From the NCBI RefSeq assembly GCF_000971235.1, contig NZ_BBMB01000002.1:62001-126000 (forward strand): a stretch of 64,000 bases of DNA, read 5' to 3'. Each line of letters opens with the position of its first letter. Position 1 is the first letter of the stretch. Positions 47,116 through 54,649 of the stretch are shown here, in pieces. This stretch comes from Demequina subtropica (lineage in GTDB: Bacteria; Actinomycetota; Actinomycetes; Actinomycetales; Demequinaceae). Both the position numbers and the translations under genes were made by a program. The notes beneath the pieces were generated by a model that was given only the letters and a program-made list of their open reading frames with translations, did not search any database and was not told the DNA's origin.

Positions 47116-47634
47116 GTGAACGACACCCCCGCCACCGAGCGCGACGTCGCCGTCCTCGCGGCCCAGCTGGGACGCGAGCCGCGAGGCATCGTGGCCATCG
47201 CCGCGCGTTGCGCGTGCGGCAACCCGACCGTGGTGCACACCGCCCCGCGCCTGCCGGACGGCACGCCCTTCCCTACGCAGTACTACCTCACGCACCCGGA
47301 CGCCGTCGCGGCCGTCTCGACGCTCGAGGCGAACGGCGTCATGAAGACGATGCAGGAGCGGCTGCAGTCGGGCGACGAGCCTGAGCTGGTCGCCGCCTAC
47401 CGGGCCGCCCACGAGCGCTACCTCGAGGAGCGCTACGCGCTCGGCGACGTCCCCGAGATCCACGGCATCTCGGCGGGCGGCATGCCCGATCGCGTCAAGT
47501 GCCTCCACGTGCTCGTGGGTCACGCGCTCGCCGCCGGTCCCGGCGTGAACCCGCTGGGAGACGAGGCGCTCGCGCTCATCTCCGACTCGTTCAGCCCCGA
47601 CCGTTGCACGTGCGCGGTCGAGATCGACGGATAG
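47116..47634 (+). CDS. DUF501 domain protein
   Basis: A 172-residue protein of the conserved actinobacterial DUF501 family, always found between the FtsB/DivIC-like gene and ppx. Cysteines in RCACGNPTVV and at the C-terminus (CTCAVEIDG), together with His in KCLHVLVGHALAAGPGVNPLGDEAL, could form a metal site. Function unknown. GTG at 47116 is 6 nt behind TAGACT, so a leaderless mRNA is likely. Confidence 0.9.
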   Translation: MNDTPATERDVAVLAAQLGREPRGIVAIAARCACGNPTVVHTAPRLPDGTPFPTQYYLTHPDAVAAVSTLEANGVMKTMQERLQSGDEPELVAAYRAAHERYLEERYALGDVPEIHGISAGGMPDRVKCLHVLVGHALAAGPGVNPLGDEALALISDSFSPDRCTCAVEIDG

Positions 47635-47637
47635 TCT
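47632..47637 (+). promoter_or_regulatory. -10 box built on the DUF501 stop codon
   Basis: TAGTCT starts with the TAG stop of the DUF501 gene and ends 6 nt before the ppx ATG. Confidence 0.5.
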
Positions 47638-47643
47638 CGAGCC

Positions 47644-48597
47644 ATGCGTGTAGCCGCCATCGACTGTGGGACCAACTCGATCCGCCTGCTCGTCGCGGAC
47701 GTCGACCTCGCCTCCGGCACCCTCACGGATGTGGTGCGCACCATGACCGTGGTGCGCCTGGGGCAGGGCGTGGACCGGACCGGCGAGTTCGCGGAGGAGG
47801 CGCTCGAGCGCACGTTCGCGGCGACCGACGAGTACGCGGCGGCGTGCCGGTCGCATGGAGTGGAGGCGATCCGCTTCGTCGCGACCTCCGCGACGCGTGA
47901 CGCCCGCAACCGGGACGTCTTCCTGTCGGGGATCGAGTCGCGGCTCGGCGTGGTCCCCGAGGTGATCTCCGGTGCCGAGGAGGCCGCGCTGTCCTTCCGC
48001 GGTGCGACCGGCGCGCTCGACGCCGCGCACGACGCACCGTTCCTGGTGGTCGACCTGGGCGGCGGGTCCACCGAGGTGGTGCTGGGCGTGGAGCGCCCGG
48101 AGTTCGCGCATTCCATGGACGTCGGCTGCGTGCGCATGACCGAGCGCCACCTCGCGGGCGACCCTCCGTCCGACGAGCAGGTCGCGGCGGCCGAGGCCGA
48201 CGTGCACGATGCGATCGACCTCGCCTTCGCGGGCGTCCCGGTCGAGCGCACCGCCACGCTCGTGGGGCTCGCGGGCACCATCACCACCGTCACGGCGCAC
48301 GCGCTGGGGCTGCCCGAGTACGACCGCGACGCGATCAACGGCGCGATCATCGACATCGACGACGCCATCCGCGCCTGCGACGAGCTCCTCGCGGCCTCGC
48401 GGGCGGAGAAGTCCGCGCTCGGCTTCATGCACCCCGGCCGCGTCGACGTGATCGGTGCGGGCGCGCTGGTGTGGCGCACCGTGATGACTCGTGTCCGCGA
48501 CTCGGTGGTCGCCGCCGGGGGAGCGTTACCGCACGTGGTGACGAGCGAGCACGACATCCTCGACGGCATCGCGTTCTCGGCGGCCGAGCGGGGCTGA
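47644..48597 (+). CDS. ppx: Exopolyphosphatase, Ppx/GppA family
   Basis: A 317-residue ASKHA-fold phosphatase acting on polyphosphate (or pppGpp). Motifs: AAIDCGTNSIRLLVADV (phosphate 1), FVATSATRDARN, ISGAEEAALSF, VVDLGGGSTEVVLG (phosphate 2) and LVGLAGTITTVTA. It is the short form lacking the C-terminal HD domain, as is common for the actinobacterial enzyme beside DUF501. ATG at 47644 is leaderless by position. Confidence 0.93.
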   Translation: MRVAAIDCGTNSIRLLVADVDLASGTLTDVVRTMTVVRLGQGVDRTGEFAEEALERTFAATDEYAAACRSHGVEAIRFVATSATRDARNRDVFLSGIESRLGVVPEVISGAEEAALSFRGATGALDAAHDAPFLVVDLGGGSTEVVLGVERPEFAHSMDVGCVRMTERHLAGDPPSDEQVAAAEADVHDAIDLAFAGVPVERTATLVGLAGTITTVTAHALGLPEYDRDAINGAIIDIDDAIRACDELLAASRAEKSALGFMHPGRVDVIGAGALVWRTVMTRVRDSVVAAGGALPHVVTSEHDILDGIAFSAAERG

Positions 48598-48615
48598 CGG
48601 GCGCATCGTCCCGCC

Positions 48616-48689
48616 GCCCCCGTAGCCCAACTGGCAGAGGCAGCCGGCTTAAACCCGGCCCAGTGCGGGTTCGAACCCCGCCGGGGGCA
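48616..48689 (+). tRNA. tRNA-Leu(UAA), short variable loop
   Basis: Cloverleaf with acceptor GCCCCCG/CGGGGGC and A73. The D-stem is GCC/GGC, the anticodon stem GCCGG/CCGGC with loop CTTAAAC (U33, anticodon UAA), and the T-arm GCGGG-TTCGAAC-CCCGC. All stems are perfect apart from the fourth D-stem pair. The variable loop is only CCAGT, whereas leucine tRNAs normally have a long variable arm. CCA is not encoded. Confidence 0.88.
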
Positions 48690-48705
48690 CGTACGCTGGT
48701 GCGTC

Positions 48706-49245
48706 ATGGCTGCCGGCGCGACTGTTCACACGTTCGACATCACGCTCGCGGACGTGGACCGCGGCGTCTACGAGGACCTGTCGCTGCGCGTCGCGCGTCA
48801 TCCCTCCGAGACCGCGCTGTTCATGATCACGCGGGTGCTCGCGTACTGCCTCGAGCACGAGGACGGCATCACGTTCTCCGAGGGAATCTCCACCGCCGAG
48901 GAGCCTGCCGTCCTGGTGCGCGACCTCACCGGTCTCATCGCGGCGTGGATCGAGGTGGGGCAGCCCGAGGCGGAGCGCCTGCACCGGGGCTCCAGGCTCG
49001 CAGACCGTGCCGCGGTGTACACCCAGCACGATCCCGCGAAGGTGCTCGCCCGCTGGGAGGGCAAGAAGATCCATCAGCGCGAGCGCATCACGCTCCACAG
49101 CTTCGACCCGGGCTTCATCGAGGCGGCCGCCGGACTGATCGAGCGCCGCAACGCCATGACCGTCTCTGTGACCGAGCGCCACCTGTACCTCGAGCTCAAC
49201 GGCGCGTCCGTGGACTCCGCGATCCACTCGGTGCCGCTCGGCTGA
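48706..49245 (+). CDS. YaeQ family protein
   Basis: A 179-residue protein of the YaeQ family (PD-(D/E)xK-like fold). It contains HTFDITLADVDRGVYEDLSLRVARHPSETALFMITRVLAYCLEHEDGITFSEGIS, then WIEVGQPEAERLHRGSR, the candidate catalytic core with D/E-x-G. Function in the cell is not established. A TACGCT box lies eight bases before the ATG, directly after the tRNA. Confidence 0.88.
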   Translation: MAAGATVHTFDITLADVDRGVYEDLSLRVARHPSETALFMITRVLAYCLEHEDGITFSEGISTAEEPAVLVRDLTGLIAAWIEVGQPEAERLHRGSRLADRAAVYTQHDPAKVLARWEGKKIHQRERITLHSFDPGFIEAAAGLIERRNAMTVSVTERHLYLELNGASVDSAIHSVPLG

Positions 49246-49280
49246 GCCGCGCCTTCGCACGCGCATCTCTCGCGCAATTG

Positions 49281-49416
49281 GTGCGGATCGTGTTGATCGG
49301 CGGCTTCGTGCGCCGTCAACGCGTGCGGATCGTGTGATCCCGACAGGGAGTGCGGACACGATCAGCACGCGTTGACCCCTCACGCGCCCCGTCATCGACA
49401 CGATCAGCACGCGTTG
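49281..49416. repeat. Cluster of four copies of a 13-19 bp sequence in an intergenic region
   Basis: In the 291-base gap 49246-49536: GTGCGGATCGTGT at 49281-49293; CAACGCGTGCGGATCGTGT at 49317-49335; and ACACGATCAGCACGCGTTG at 49356-49374 and again at 49398-49416. The second and third form an inverted repeat matching at 18 of 19 positions, with a 20-nt loop. The third and fourth are exact direct repeats. Confidence 0.85.
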
Positions 49417-49477
49417 CTGCGCCGCGGAGCGCTGGGTTCGTGATGCCGACGACGCCTCCTCACCCCTTGCGCCCTCA

Positions 49478-49521
49478 CTACTCAGTGTTACTATCTAGTG
49501 GTAGTCAGCAATACTGAGTAG
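49478..49521. promoter_or_regulatory. Promoter and operator of the PadR operon
   Basis: CTACTCAGT (49478-49486) and ACTGAGTAG (49513-49521) are perfect 9-bp inverted arms flanking an AT-richer core with TTACTATCTAGTGG. The site ends 15 bases before the padR ATG. The TACT...AGTA arms resemble PadR-family operators, so autorepression is inferred. Confidence 0.65.
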
Positions 49522-49536
49522 CCACGGGAGGCCCGC

Positions 49537-49866
49537 ATGGGCAAGCAGATGACGGAGATGCTCAAGGGCACGCTGGAAGGCATCGTCCTGGCGCTCCTCG
49601 GCCTCGGCCCGGCCTACGGGTACGAGATCACCGCGAGGCTGCGCGACCAGGGCTTCGCCGACATCGCGGAGGGCACCGTGTACGCGCTGCTGGTCCGCAT
49701 CGAGCAGCGCGGCCTGGTCGACGTGGAGAAGGTGCCCTCGGAGAAGGGCCCGCCACGCAAGGTGTTCACCCTCAACGCCCAGGGCCGGGAGGCGCTGGAC
49801 GAGTTCTGGAGCAGCTGGGGCTTCCTCGCCGACCGGCTCGCCCACCTCAAGGCAGAAGGAGAGTAG
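49537..49866 (+). CDS. PadR family transcriptional regulator
   Basis: A 109-residue winged-helix repressor: LKGTLEGIVLALLGLGPAYGYEITARLRDQGFADIAEGTVYALLVRIEQRGLVDVEK, the PadR HTH and wing, then a short C-terminal dimerisation helix. GGGAGG precedes the ATG. First gene of a four-gene operon with a DUF1048 protein and an ABC exporter, which it probably represses until a toxic ligand binds. Confidence 0.93.
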   Translation: MGKQMTEMLKGTLEGIVLALLGLGPAYGYEITARLRDQGFADIAEGTVYALLVRIEQRGLVDVEKVPSEKGPPRKVFTLNAQGREALDEFWSSWGFLADRLAHLKAEGE

Positions 49867-49868
49867 TC

Positions 49869-50228
49869 ATGTCCTGGATCGAGAAGCTCACGGGCTCGCT
49901 GGAGCAGAAGAAGCAGTTCAAGGCCGACAGACGACGCATCGAGGCCCTGCCCGCGCCGTACTCGGAGGCGGCGGCCGCGCTGCTGCGGTACTTCATGTAC
50001 TACGGCGGCGTCACGGACGGCGACACGATGATCACCATGGTCGGCGACCTCGCGGACCTCTGGGAGCGCGCGGCCGCGGACGGGACCCCCGTGCGCGACA
50101 TCGTCGGCGCCGACCCGGTGGACTTCGCCGAGACGTTCGCCGAGGCCTACACGGGCCGTCGCTGGATCGACAAGGAGCGCGCGCGGCTGGTCGAGGCGAT
50201 GGACCGCGCCGCGGGGGACGCGACATGA
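49869..50228 (+). CDS. DUF1048 family protein
   Basis: A 119-residue helical protein (WIEKLTGSLEQKKQFKADRRRIEALPAPYSEAAAALLRYFMYYGG) of the DUF1048 family, which typically sits between a PadR regulator and an ABC exporter. Function unknown. It starts three bases after padR and its stop overlaps the ATPase ATG. Confidence 0.88.
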   Translation: MSWIEKLTGSLEQKKQFKADRRRIEALPAPYSEAAAALLRYFMYYGGVTDGDTMITMVGDLADLWERAAADGTPVRDIVGADPVDFAETFAEAYTGRRWIDKERARLVEAMDRAAGDAT

Positions 50229-50986
50229 CCGCGCCGGCCATCGCGGTGGGCGGGCTGCGCCACAGCTACGGCGACCTCGACGTGCTCGAGGGAGTCGACC
50301 TCGAGGTCGCTCCCGGCACCATCCACGCCCTGCTGGGATCCAACGGAGCCGGCAAGACCACCCTGATCCGCATCCTCAGCACCTTGCTGAAGGCCGATGC
50401 GGGCGAGGCCCGGGTGGCGGGGCACGACGTCGCCTCCGCGCCCGCCGAGGTCCGCGCGGCGATCAGCCTCACGGGCCAGCACTCCGCCGTCGACGACGTG
50501 CTGAGCGGGCGCGAGAACCTCGTGCTGATCGCGCGCCTGCGGCGCGTCCCCGATCCGGGGGCGGTCGCCGATGCGCTGCTCGCGCGGTTCGGCCTCACCG
50601 AGGCGGGAGCGCGGCGCGCCAGCACCTACTCGGGAGGCATGCGGAGGCGCCTCGACATCGCGATGAGCCTCATCGGCGATCCGCGGGTGATCTTCCTCGA
50701 CGAGCCCACCACCGGGCTGGACCCGGAGGCCCGTCGCGAGGTGTGGGCCGCCGTGCGCGCGCTCGCCGACGGCGGCACCACCGTGCTGCTCACCACGCAG
50801 ACCCTGGACGAGGCGGAGCACCTCGCCGACCGCATCGCGATCCTCCACGAGGGCCGCATCATCGTCGACGGCACGCTGGCGGAGCTCAAGGCGCTCATCC
50901 CCGCGCCGACCGTCGAGTACGTCGAGAAGCAGCCGAGCCTCGAGGAGGTCTTCCTCGCGGTGGTCGGCGCCAAGGAGATGCCATGA
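50225..50986 (+). CDS. ABC exporter ATP-binding protein (drug-resistance type)
   Basis: A 253-residue DrrA-like ATPase with Walker A GSNGAGKTT, Q-loop SLTGQHSAVDDVLSGRENL, signature TYSGGMRRRLDIAMSLIG, Walker B VIFLDEPTTGLDPEAR and H-loop TTQTLDEAEHLADRI. The DEPTTGLDP and SGGMRRRL forms are typical of daunorubicin-type exporters. Coupled to the permease by ATGA. Confidence 0.94.
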   Translation: MTAPAIAVGGLRHSYGDLDVLEGVDLEVAPGTIHALLGSNGAGKTTLIRILSTLLKADAGEARVAGHDVASAPAEVRAAISLTGQHSAVDDVLSGRENLVLIARLRRVPDPGAVADALLARFGLTEAGARRASTYSGGMRRRLDIAMSLIGDPRVIFLDEPTTGLDPEARREVWAAVRALADGGTTVLLTTQTLDEAEHLADRIAILHEGRIIVDGTLAELKALIPAPTVEYVEKQPSLEEVFLAVVGAKEMP

Positions 50987-51738
50987 CCGCCATCGCCGAC
51001 ACCGCGATCCTCACCGGCCGCTCGCTGCGCCACATCACGCGCAGCCCGGACACCATCATCACCACCGCGCTTATGCCGATCGCGTTCCTGCTGCTGTTCG
51101 TCTACGTGCTGGGCGGCGCGATCGACGCCGGCGCGGACCGCTACGCGACCTACCTGCTGCCGGGCATCCTGGTCATCACGATCGCGTCGAGCGTCTCGTA
51201 CACCGCGTTCCGGCTGTTCGTGGACCTCCAGGGCGGGATCTTCGAGCGCTTCCACTCGATGCCCGTCGCTCGGCCCGCGGTGCTGTGGGCCCACGTGCTG
51301 ACGTCGCTGGTGGCGACGCTCGTCTCGCTCGGCGTGGTGGTCCTCGCCGCGCTCGCGATGGGCTTCCGCTCGAGCGCCGGCCTCGGCGCATGGCTCGCGA
51401 CCGCGGGCATCCTCGCCTTCCTCACGCTCGCGCTCACGTGGCTCGCGATCCTGCCGGGCCTCACCGCCACGACGGTCGAGGGCGCGAGCGCGTTCGCGTA
51501 CCCGCTCATCCTGCTGCCCTTCGTGAGCTCCGCCTTCGTGCCGACGGAGACGATGCCGGGACCGGTGCGCTGGTTCGCCGAGAACCAGCCCGTCACGGCG
51601 GTCGTCGACTCGGTGCGCGCGCTGCTGGCCGGCGAGCCGGTGGGAGCGGACCTCGCGGTCGCGCTCGCCTGGATCGCGGGCATCCTCGTCGTGGCGTACG
51701 CCCTGGCGAAGGCGGCCTATCGTCGGCGGATCGGCTAG
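50983..51738 (+). CDS. ABC-2 type exporter permease
   Basis: A 251-residue six-helix ABC-2 membrane subunit (DrrB-like) with ALMPIAFLLLFVYVLGGAI, YATYLLPGILVITIASSVSY and a late LILLPFVSSAFVPTETMPGPVRWFAENQPVTAVVDSVRALL, the conserved ABC-2 signature. Substrate unknown; a hydrophobic drug or lipid is likely. Its TAG overlaps the stop of the convergent MetF-like gene (CTAG at 51735-51738). Confidence 0.92.
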   Translation: MTAIADTAILTGRSLRHITRSPDTIITTALMPIAFLLLFVYVLGGAIDAGADRYATYLLPGILVITIASSVSYTAFRLFVDLQGGIFERFHSMPVARPAVLWAHVLTSLVATLVSLGVVVLAALAMGFRSSAGLGAWLATAGILAFLTLALTWLAILPGLTATTVEGASAFAYPLILLPFVSSAFVPTETMPGPVRWFAENQPVTAVVDSVRALLAGEPVGADLAVALAWIAGILVVAYALAKAAYRRRIG

Positions 51739-52598
51739 GCGGGCTTGGAGGCGTCGAGGGGCAGCGCCCGGACGGCGGCCCCCGCGATCCACCTGGAGGT
51801 CGCGGCGACGTCGCCGAACGCGTAGACGTGCAGGTGCACCTCGCCGTGGTGCGCGAGGTCGAGCCGCCCCGCCAGGTCGGCCACGAACCTGTCGGGCGTG
51901 GCCGTGCCCATGAGGTTGGTGAGAGAGAAGCCGTACTTGCGCACGATGCCCGCGCTGGACCCGACCCCGCATCGTCGCGCGAAGGCGAGCAGGCGCCCGA
52001 CCCCCGCCGGGCCCGGGACACCCACGCGGATCGGCGCGATCACACCCGCCTCGCGTACCCCCGAGATCCAGGCGACCACCGCATCGGCGTCGAAGGAGAA
52101 CTGCGAGGTGACCGTCGCGGCCATGCCCTGCTCCGCGATCGCGGCGGTCTTGGCGGCGAGCGCTTCCCACAGCTCGGCCTCGGGGATCGCCGGATGGCCC
52201 TCGGGGTAGCCGGCGATGCCGACCTCGCGCACGCCGTGGTCCGCGAGCAGACCCGAGCGGATCAGGTCGAGCGCGGAGGAGTACGGACCCGCGGGCGTGC
52301 GCGGGTCCCCGCCGATCACGAACACGCGCTCGTGGGCGCCGTGCTCGCGCAGCCCCGCGAGCGCGTCGCGGACCTGGTCCGCGTCCGCGAAACGCCGCGC
52401 GGACAGGTGGGGGACCGGCACCAGGCCCGCCGCCCCGACCGCGGCTGCGGCGTCGAGCCGGTCCTGCGCGGTCTCCGTTCCCAGGTGCGTGATGCTCACC
52501 CGCGTGCCTGCGGCGAGGCCCGCGCGGGCGAGCGCGGTGCGGTCGCGTGCGGTGACCTCGACGGAGAGGTCATGGAGCAATGCGGTGGTCCGGTGCAA
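51735..52598 (-). CDS. Methylenetetrahydrofolate reductase-like protein
   Basis: A 287-residue TIM-barrel protein of the MetF superfamily. HLSARRFADADQVRDALAGLREHGAHERVFVIGGDPRTPAGPYSSALDLI corresponds to the folate/FAD-binding core, and VGIAGYPEGHP to the typical segment after it. The N-terminus lacks the standard SFEFFPP start, so it is a paralogue rather than a certain biosynthetic MetF. The open frame has no ATG; TTG at 52598, 7 nt after AGGGGG, is the best start, with a TTG 18 bases later possible. It lies 69 bases downstream of ptsI and may be read with it. Confidence 0.7.
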   Translation of the reverse strand: MHRTTALLHDLSVEVTARDRTALARAGLAAGTRVSITHLGTETAQDRLDAAAAVGAAGLVPVPHLSARRFADADQVRDALAGLREHGAHERVFVIGGDPRTPAGPYSSALDLIRSGLLADHGVREVGIAGYPEGHPAIPEAELWEALAAKTAAIAEQGMAATVTSQFSFDADAVVAWISGVREAGVIAPIRVGVPGPAGVGRLLAFARRCGVGSSAGIVRKYGFSLTNLMGTATPDRFVADLAGRLDLAHHGEVHLHVYAFGDVAATSRWIAGAAVRALPLDASKPA

Positions 52599-52667
52599 CG
52601 ACGGGCCCCCTTCGGTCCGTTGAAGCAGGAGAGCGAGACCATTCTACGGCGGGTCTCCCGCGCGGGT

Positions 52668-54347
52668 TCAGAGGATCGCCGTGAGCTCCTCGCTCGCCGC
52701 CGCGCGCACGGCCTCGCGGGCCTCGGGCGCGGATGGCGCGTCCCGCGCGAGCACCGCGAGCGCACGGCACTCGTCGAGGCTGTGAAGCGACAGCGCGAAC
52801 CGCACCGCCGCGACCTTCTTGGGGGCCATCGACAGGCTCGACACGCCCAGACCGGCGAGCACCAGCGCGAGGAAGGGATCGCCCGCGGACTCGCCGCACA
52901 CGCCCACCGGCTTGCCGGTCTCGGCCCCACCGTCGCACGCCGCCGCGACCACGTCGAGCACCGCCGGCTGCCACGGATCCAGCAGATCGGACAGCTCGCC
53001 CTCCATGCGGTCCGCGGCCATCGTGTACTGCGCAAGATCGTTGGTGCCGAGCGAGCCGAAGTCGACCTCCGCGAGCACGTGCCGCGACCGCAGCGCGGCC
53101 GCCGGCACCTCGATCATCACGCCCGACTTCGGCAGCCCCGCCGCCGCGACCCGCGAGGCGAACCAGGCGGCCTCCTCGGCCGTCGCGACCATGGGCGCCA
53201 TCACGCGGACGTCCGCGCCGGTCTCCCGCGCGGCGAGGGCCAGCGCCTCCAGCTGCGAGTCGATGAGCTCCGGCTTCGCCTGGCACAGCCGCAGCCCGCG
53301 GCGTCCGAGCGCGGGGTTCTCCTCCTCGCCCAGGCTCGCGAAGGCGAGCGGCTTGTCGGCACCCGCGTCGAGCGTACGGACCACCACGCGACGGGTCCCG
53401 AACGGCTCCAGCACCTTGCGGTACACCTCGGCCTGCTCCTCCACGCTGGGCAGCGCGGCCGCGGAGAGGTACAGGAACTCGGTGCGGAACAGGCCGACGC
53501 CCTCGACGTCCTGCGCGCCGGCCGCGACCGCATCGTCCACCCCGCCGATGTTCGCGAGCAGGGCGACGGCGTGGCCATCGTTGGTGGCGCCCGGTCCGGA
53601 CACGCCGGCGAGCGCGGCGGCGCGCCGTTCGCGGCGCTCGCGCTGCGCCTCGAGGAGCGCCATGTCGGGGTCGAGCGTGACCTCGCCCGCCTCGCCGTCG
53701 ACGGCGACCGTGGTGCCGGCCGGGATGTCCGTGGCGCCGTGCACCTGGACCACCGCCGGGATGCCCATCTGCGCCGCGAGGATCGCGGTGTGCGACGTGC
53801 GCCCGCCCGCGGCGGTGACGATGCCCACCACGTGCGCGCGGTCGAGCGTCGCGGTCTCCGCTGGCGCGAGGTCCACGGCCACGATGACGGACGGCCCGTC
53901 GAGCGGCGGAACTCCGGGCGACGGCACCCCGAGCACATGCGCGATCGCGCGGTCGCCCACGTCCTTGAGGTCCGCGACGCGCTCGGCGAAGTATCCGCCG
54001 AGTGCCTCGAACTGCGCCGCGTACTCCGCGACGGCCGCCTCGATCGCGTGGGCGGGGCCGAGCCCGGCGGCGATGTGCTTGCCCGCGGCCTTCGCGAGGC
54101 CCTTGTCGCGAGCGATCATCGCGGTGGCCTTGAGGATCGGCTTGGCGTGCTCGTCGGCCGCCTCGACGCGCGCGTCGAGGTCGACAGCGACGGCAGCGAG
54201 CGACTCCAGCACCTGCGAGGTGGCCGCGTCCGGATCGTCCGGCGCGGGCTCGTCGGCCGGGGGCCGGACCGGCGGCGCGACCTGCACCACCGGCCCGACC
54301 GCCGTGCCGGGGCTGACGCCGACGCCGTGACGGGTGTCGCCGGACAT
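52668..54347 (-). CDS. ptsI: Phosphoenolpyruvate-protein phosphotransferase (enzyme I)
   Basis: First protein of the PTS cascade: autophosphorylates from PEP and passes phosphate to HPr. The 559-residue protein has the HPr-binding helical domain, the swivelling domain with active His in AAGGRTSHTAILAAQMGIPAVV, and a PEP-binding barrel. The barrel motifs are VGLFRTEFLYL, GRRGLRLCQ and VDFGSLGTNDLAQYTMAADR, with catalytic Cys in PVGVCGESAG. The ATG at 54347 lies one base after ptsH, whose end supplies the GAGGAGG ribosome site. Confidence 0.96.
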   Translation of the reverse strand: MSGDTRHGVGVSPGTAVGPVVQVAPPVRPPADEPAPDDPDAATSQVLESLAAVAVDLDARVEAADEHAKPILKATAMIARDKGLAKAAGKHIAAGLGPAHAIEAAVAEYAAQFEALGGYFAERVADLKDVGDRAIAHVLGVPSPGVPPLDGPSVIVAVDLAPAETATLDRAHVVGIVTAAGGRTSHTAILAAQMGIPAVVQVHGATDIPAGTTVAVDGEAGEVTLDPDMALLEAQRERRERRAAALAGVSGPGATNDGHAVALLANIGGVDDAVAAGAQDVEGVGLFRTEFLYLSAAALPSVEEQAEVYRKVLEPFGTRRVVVRTLDAGADKPLAFASLGEEENPALGRRGLRLCQAKPELIDSQLEALALAARETGADVRVMAPMVATAEEAAWFASRVAAAGLPKSGVMIEVPAAALRSRHVLAEVDFGSLGTNDLAQYTMAADRMEGELSDLLDPWQPAVLDVVAAACDGGAETGKPVGVCGESAGDPFLALVLAGLGVSSLSMAPKKVAAVRFALSLHSLDECRALAVLARDAPSAPEAREAVRAAASEELTAIL

Positions 54348-54348
54348 G

Positions 54349-54624
54349 TCAGCCCTCCTCGGCATCCAGGTCGCGCGACAGGAGCGCGACCAGGGACTCG
54401 AGGGCGGCGTCCGCGCCGTCGCCCTCGGCGGTGAGGATCACCTCCTCGCCGTGCTTGGCGCCCAGGGCCATGACGCCCAGGATGCTGGTGGCGTCGACGG
54501 CGTCCTCGCCGGCCCGGCCGATCTCGACGTCGAGCCCGGTCTCCTGGGCCGCCTCCACGAAGAGGGCGGCGGGGCGGGCGTGAAGCCCGACGGACGATGC
54601 GATGGTGACGGTGCGCTGAGACAT
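54349..54624 (-). CDS. ptsH: Phosphocarrier protein HPr
   Basis: A 91-residue phosphocarrier. Active-site His is in SVGLHARPAALF and the regulatory-Ser region reads ATSILGVMALGAKHG. It bridges enzyme I and the fructose EII. GAAGGAGAA precedes the ATG. It is the fourth gene of the fru-pts operon, 25 bases after the fruA end. Confidence 0.95.
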   Translation of the reverse strand: MSQRTVTIASSVGLHARPAALFVEAAQETGLDVEIGRAGEDAVDATSILGVMALGAKHGEEVILTAEGDGADAALESLVALLSRDLDAEEG

Positions 54625-54649
54625 GGTGGTTCTCCTTCGAACAGGGGGT

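Noticed and set aside
49281-49416. Possible CRISPR-like array
   Set aside because: Only four short units in mixed orientation with irregular spacing; no cas genes nearby.
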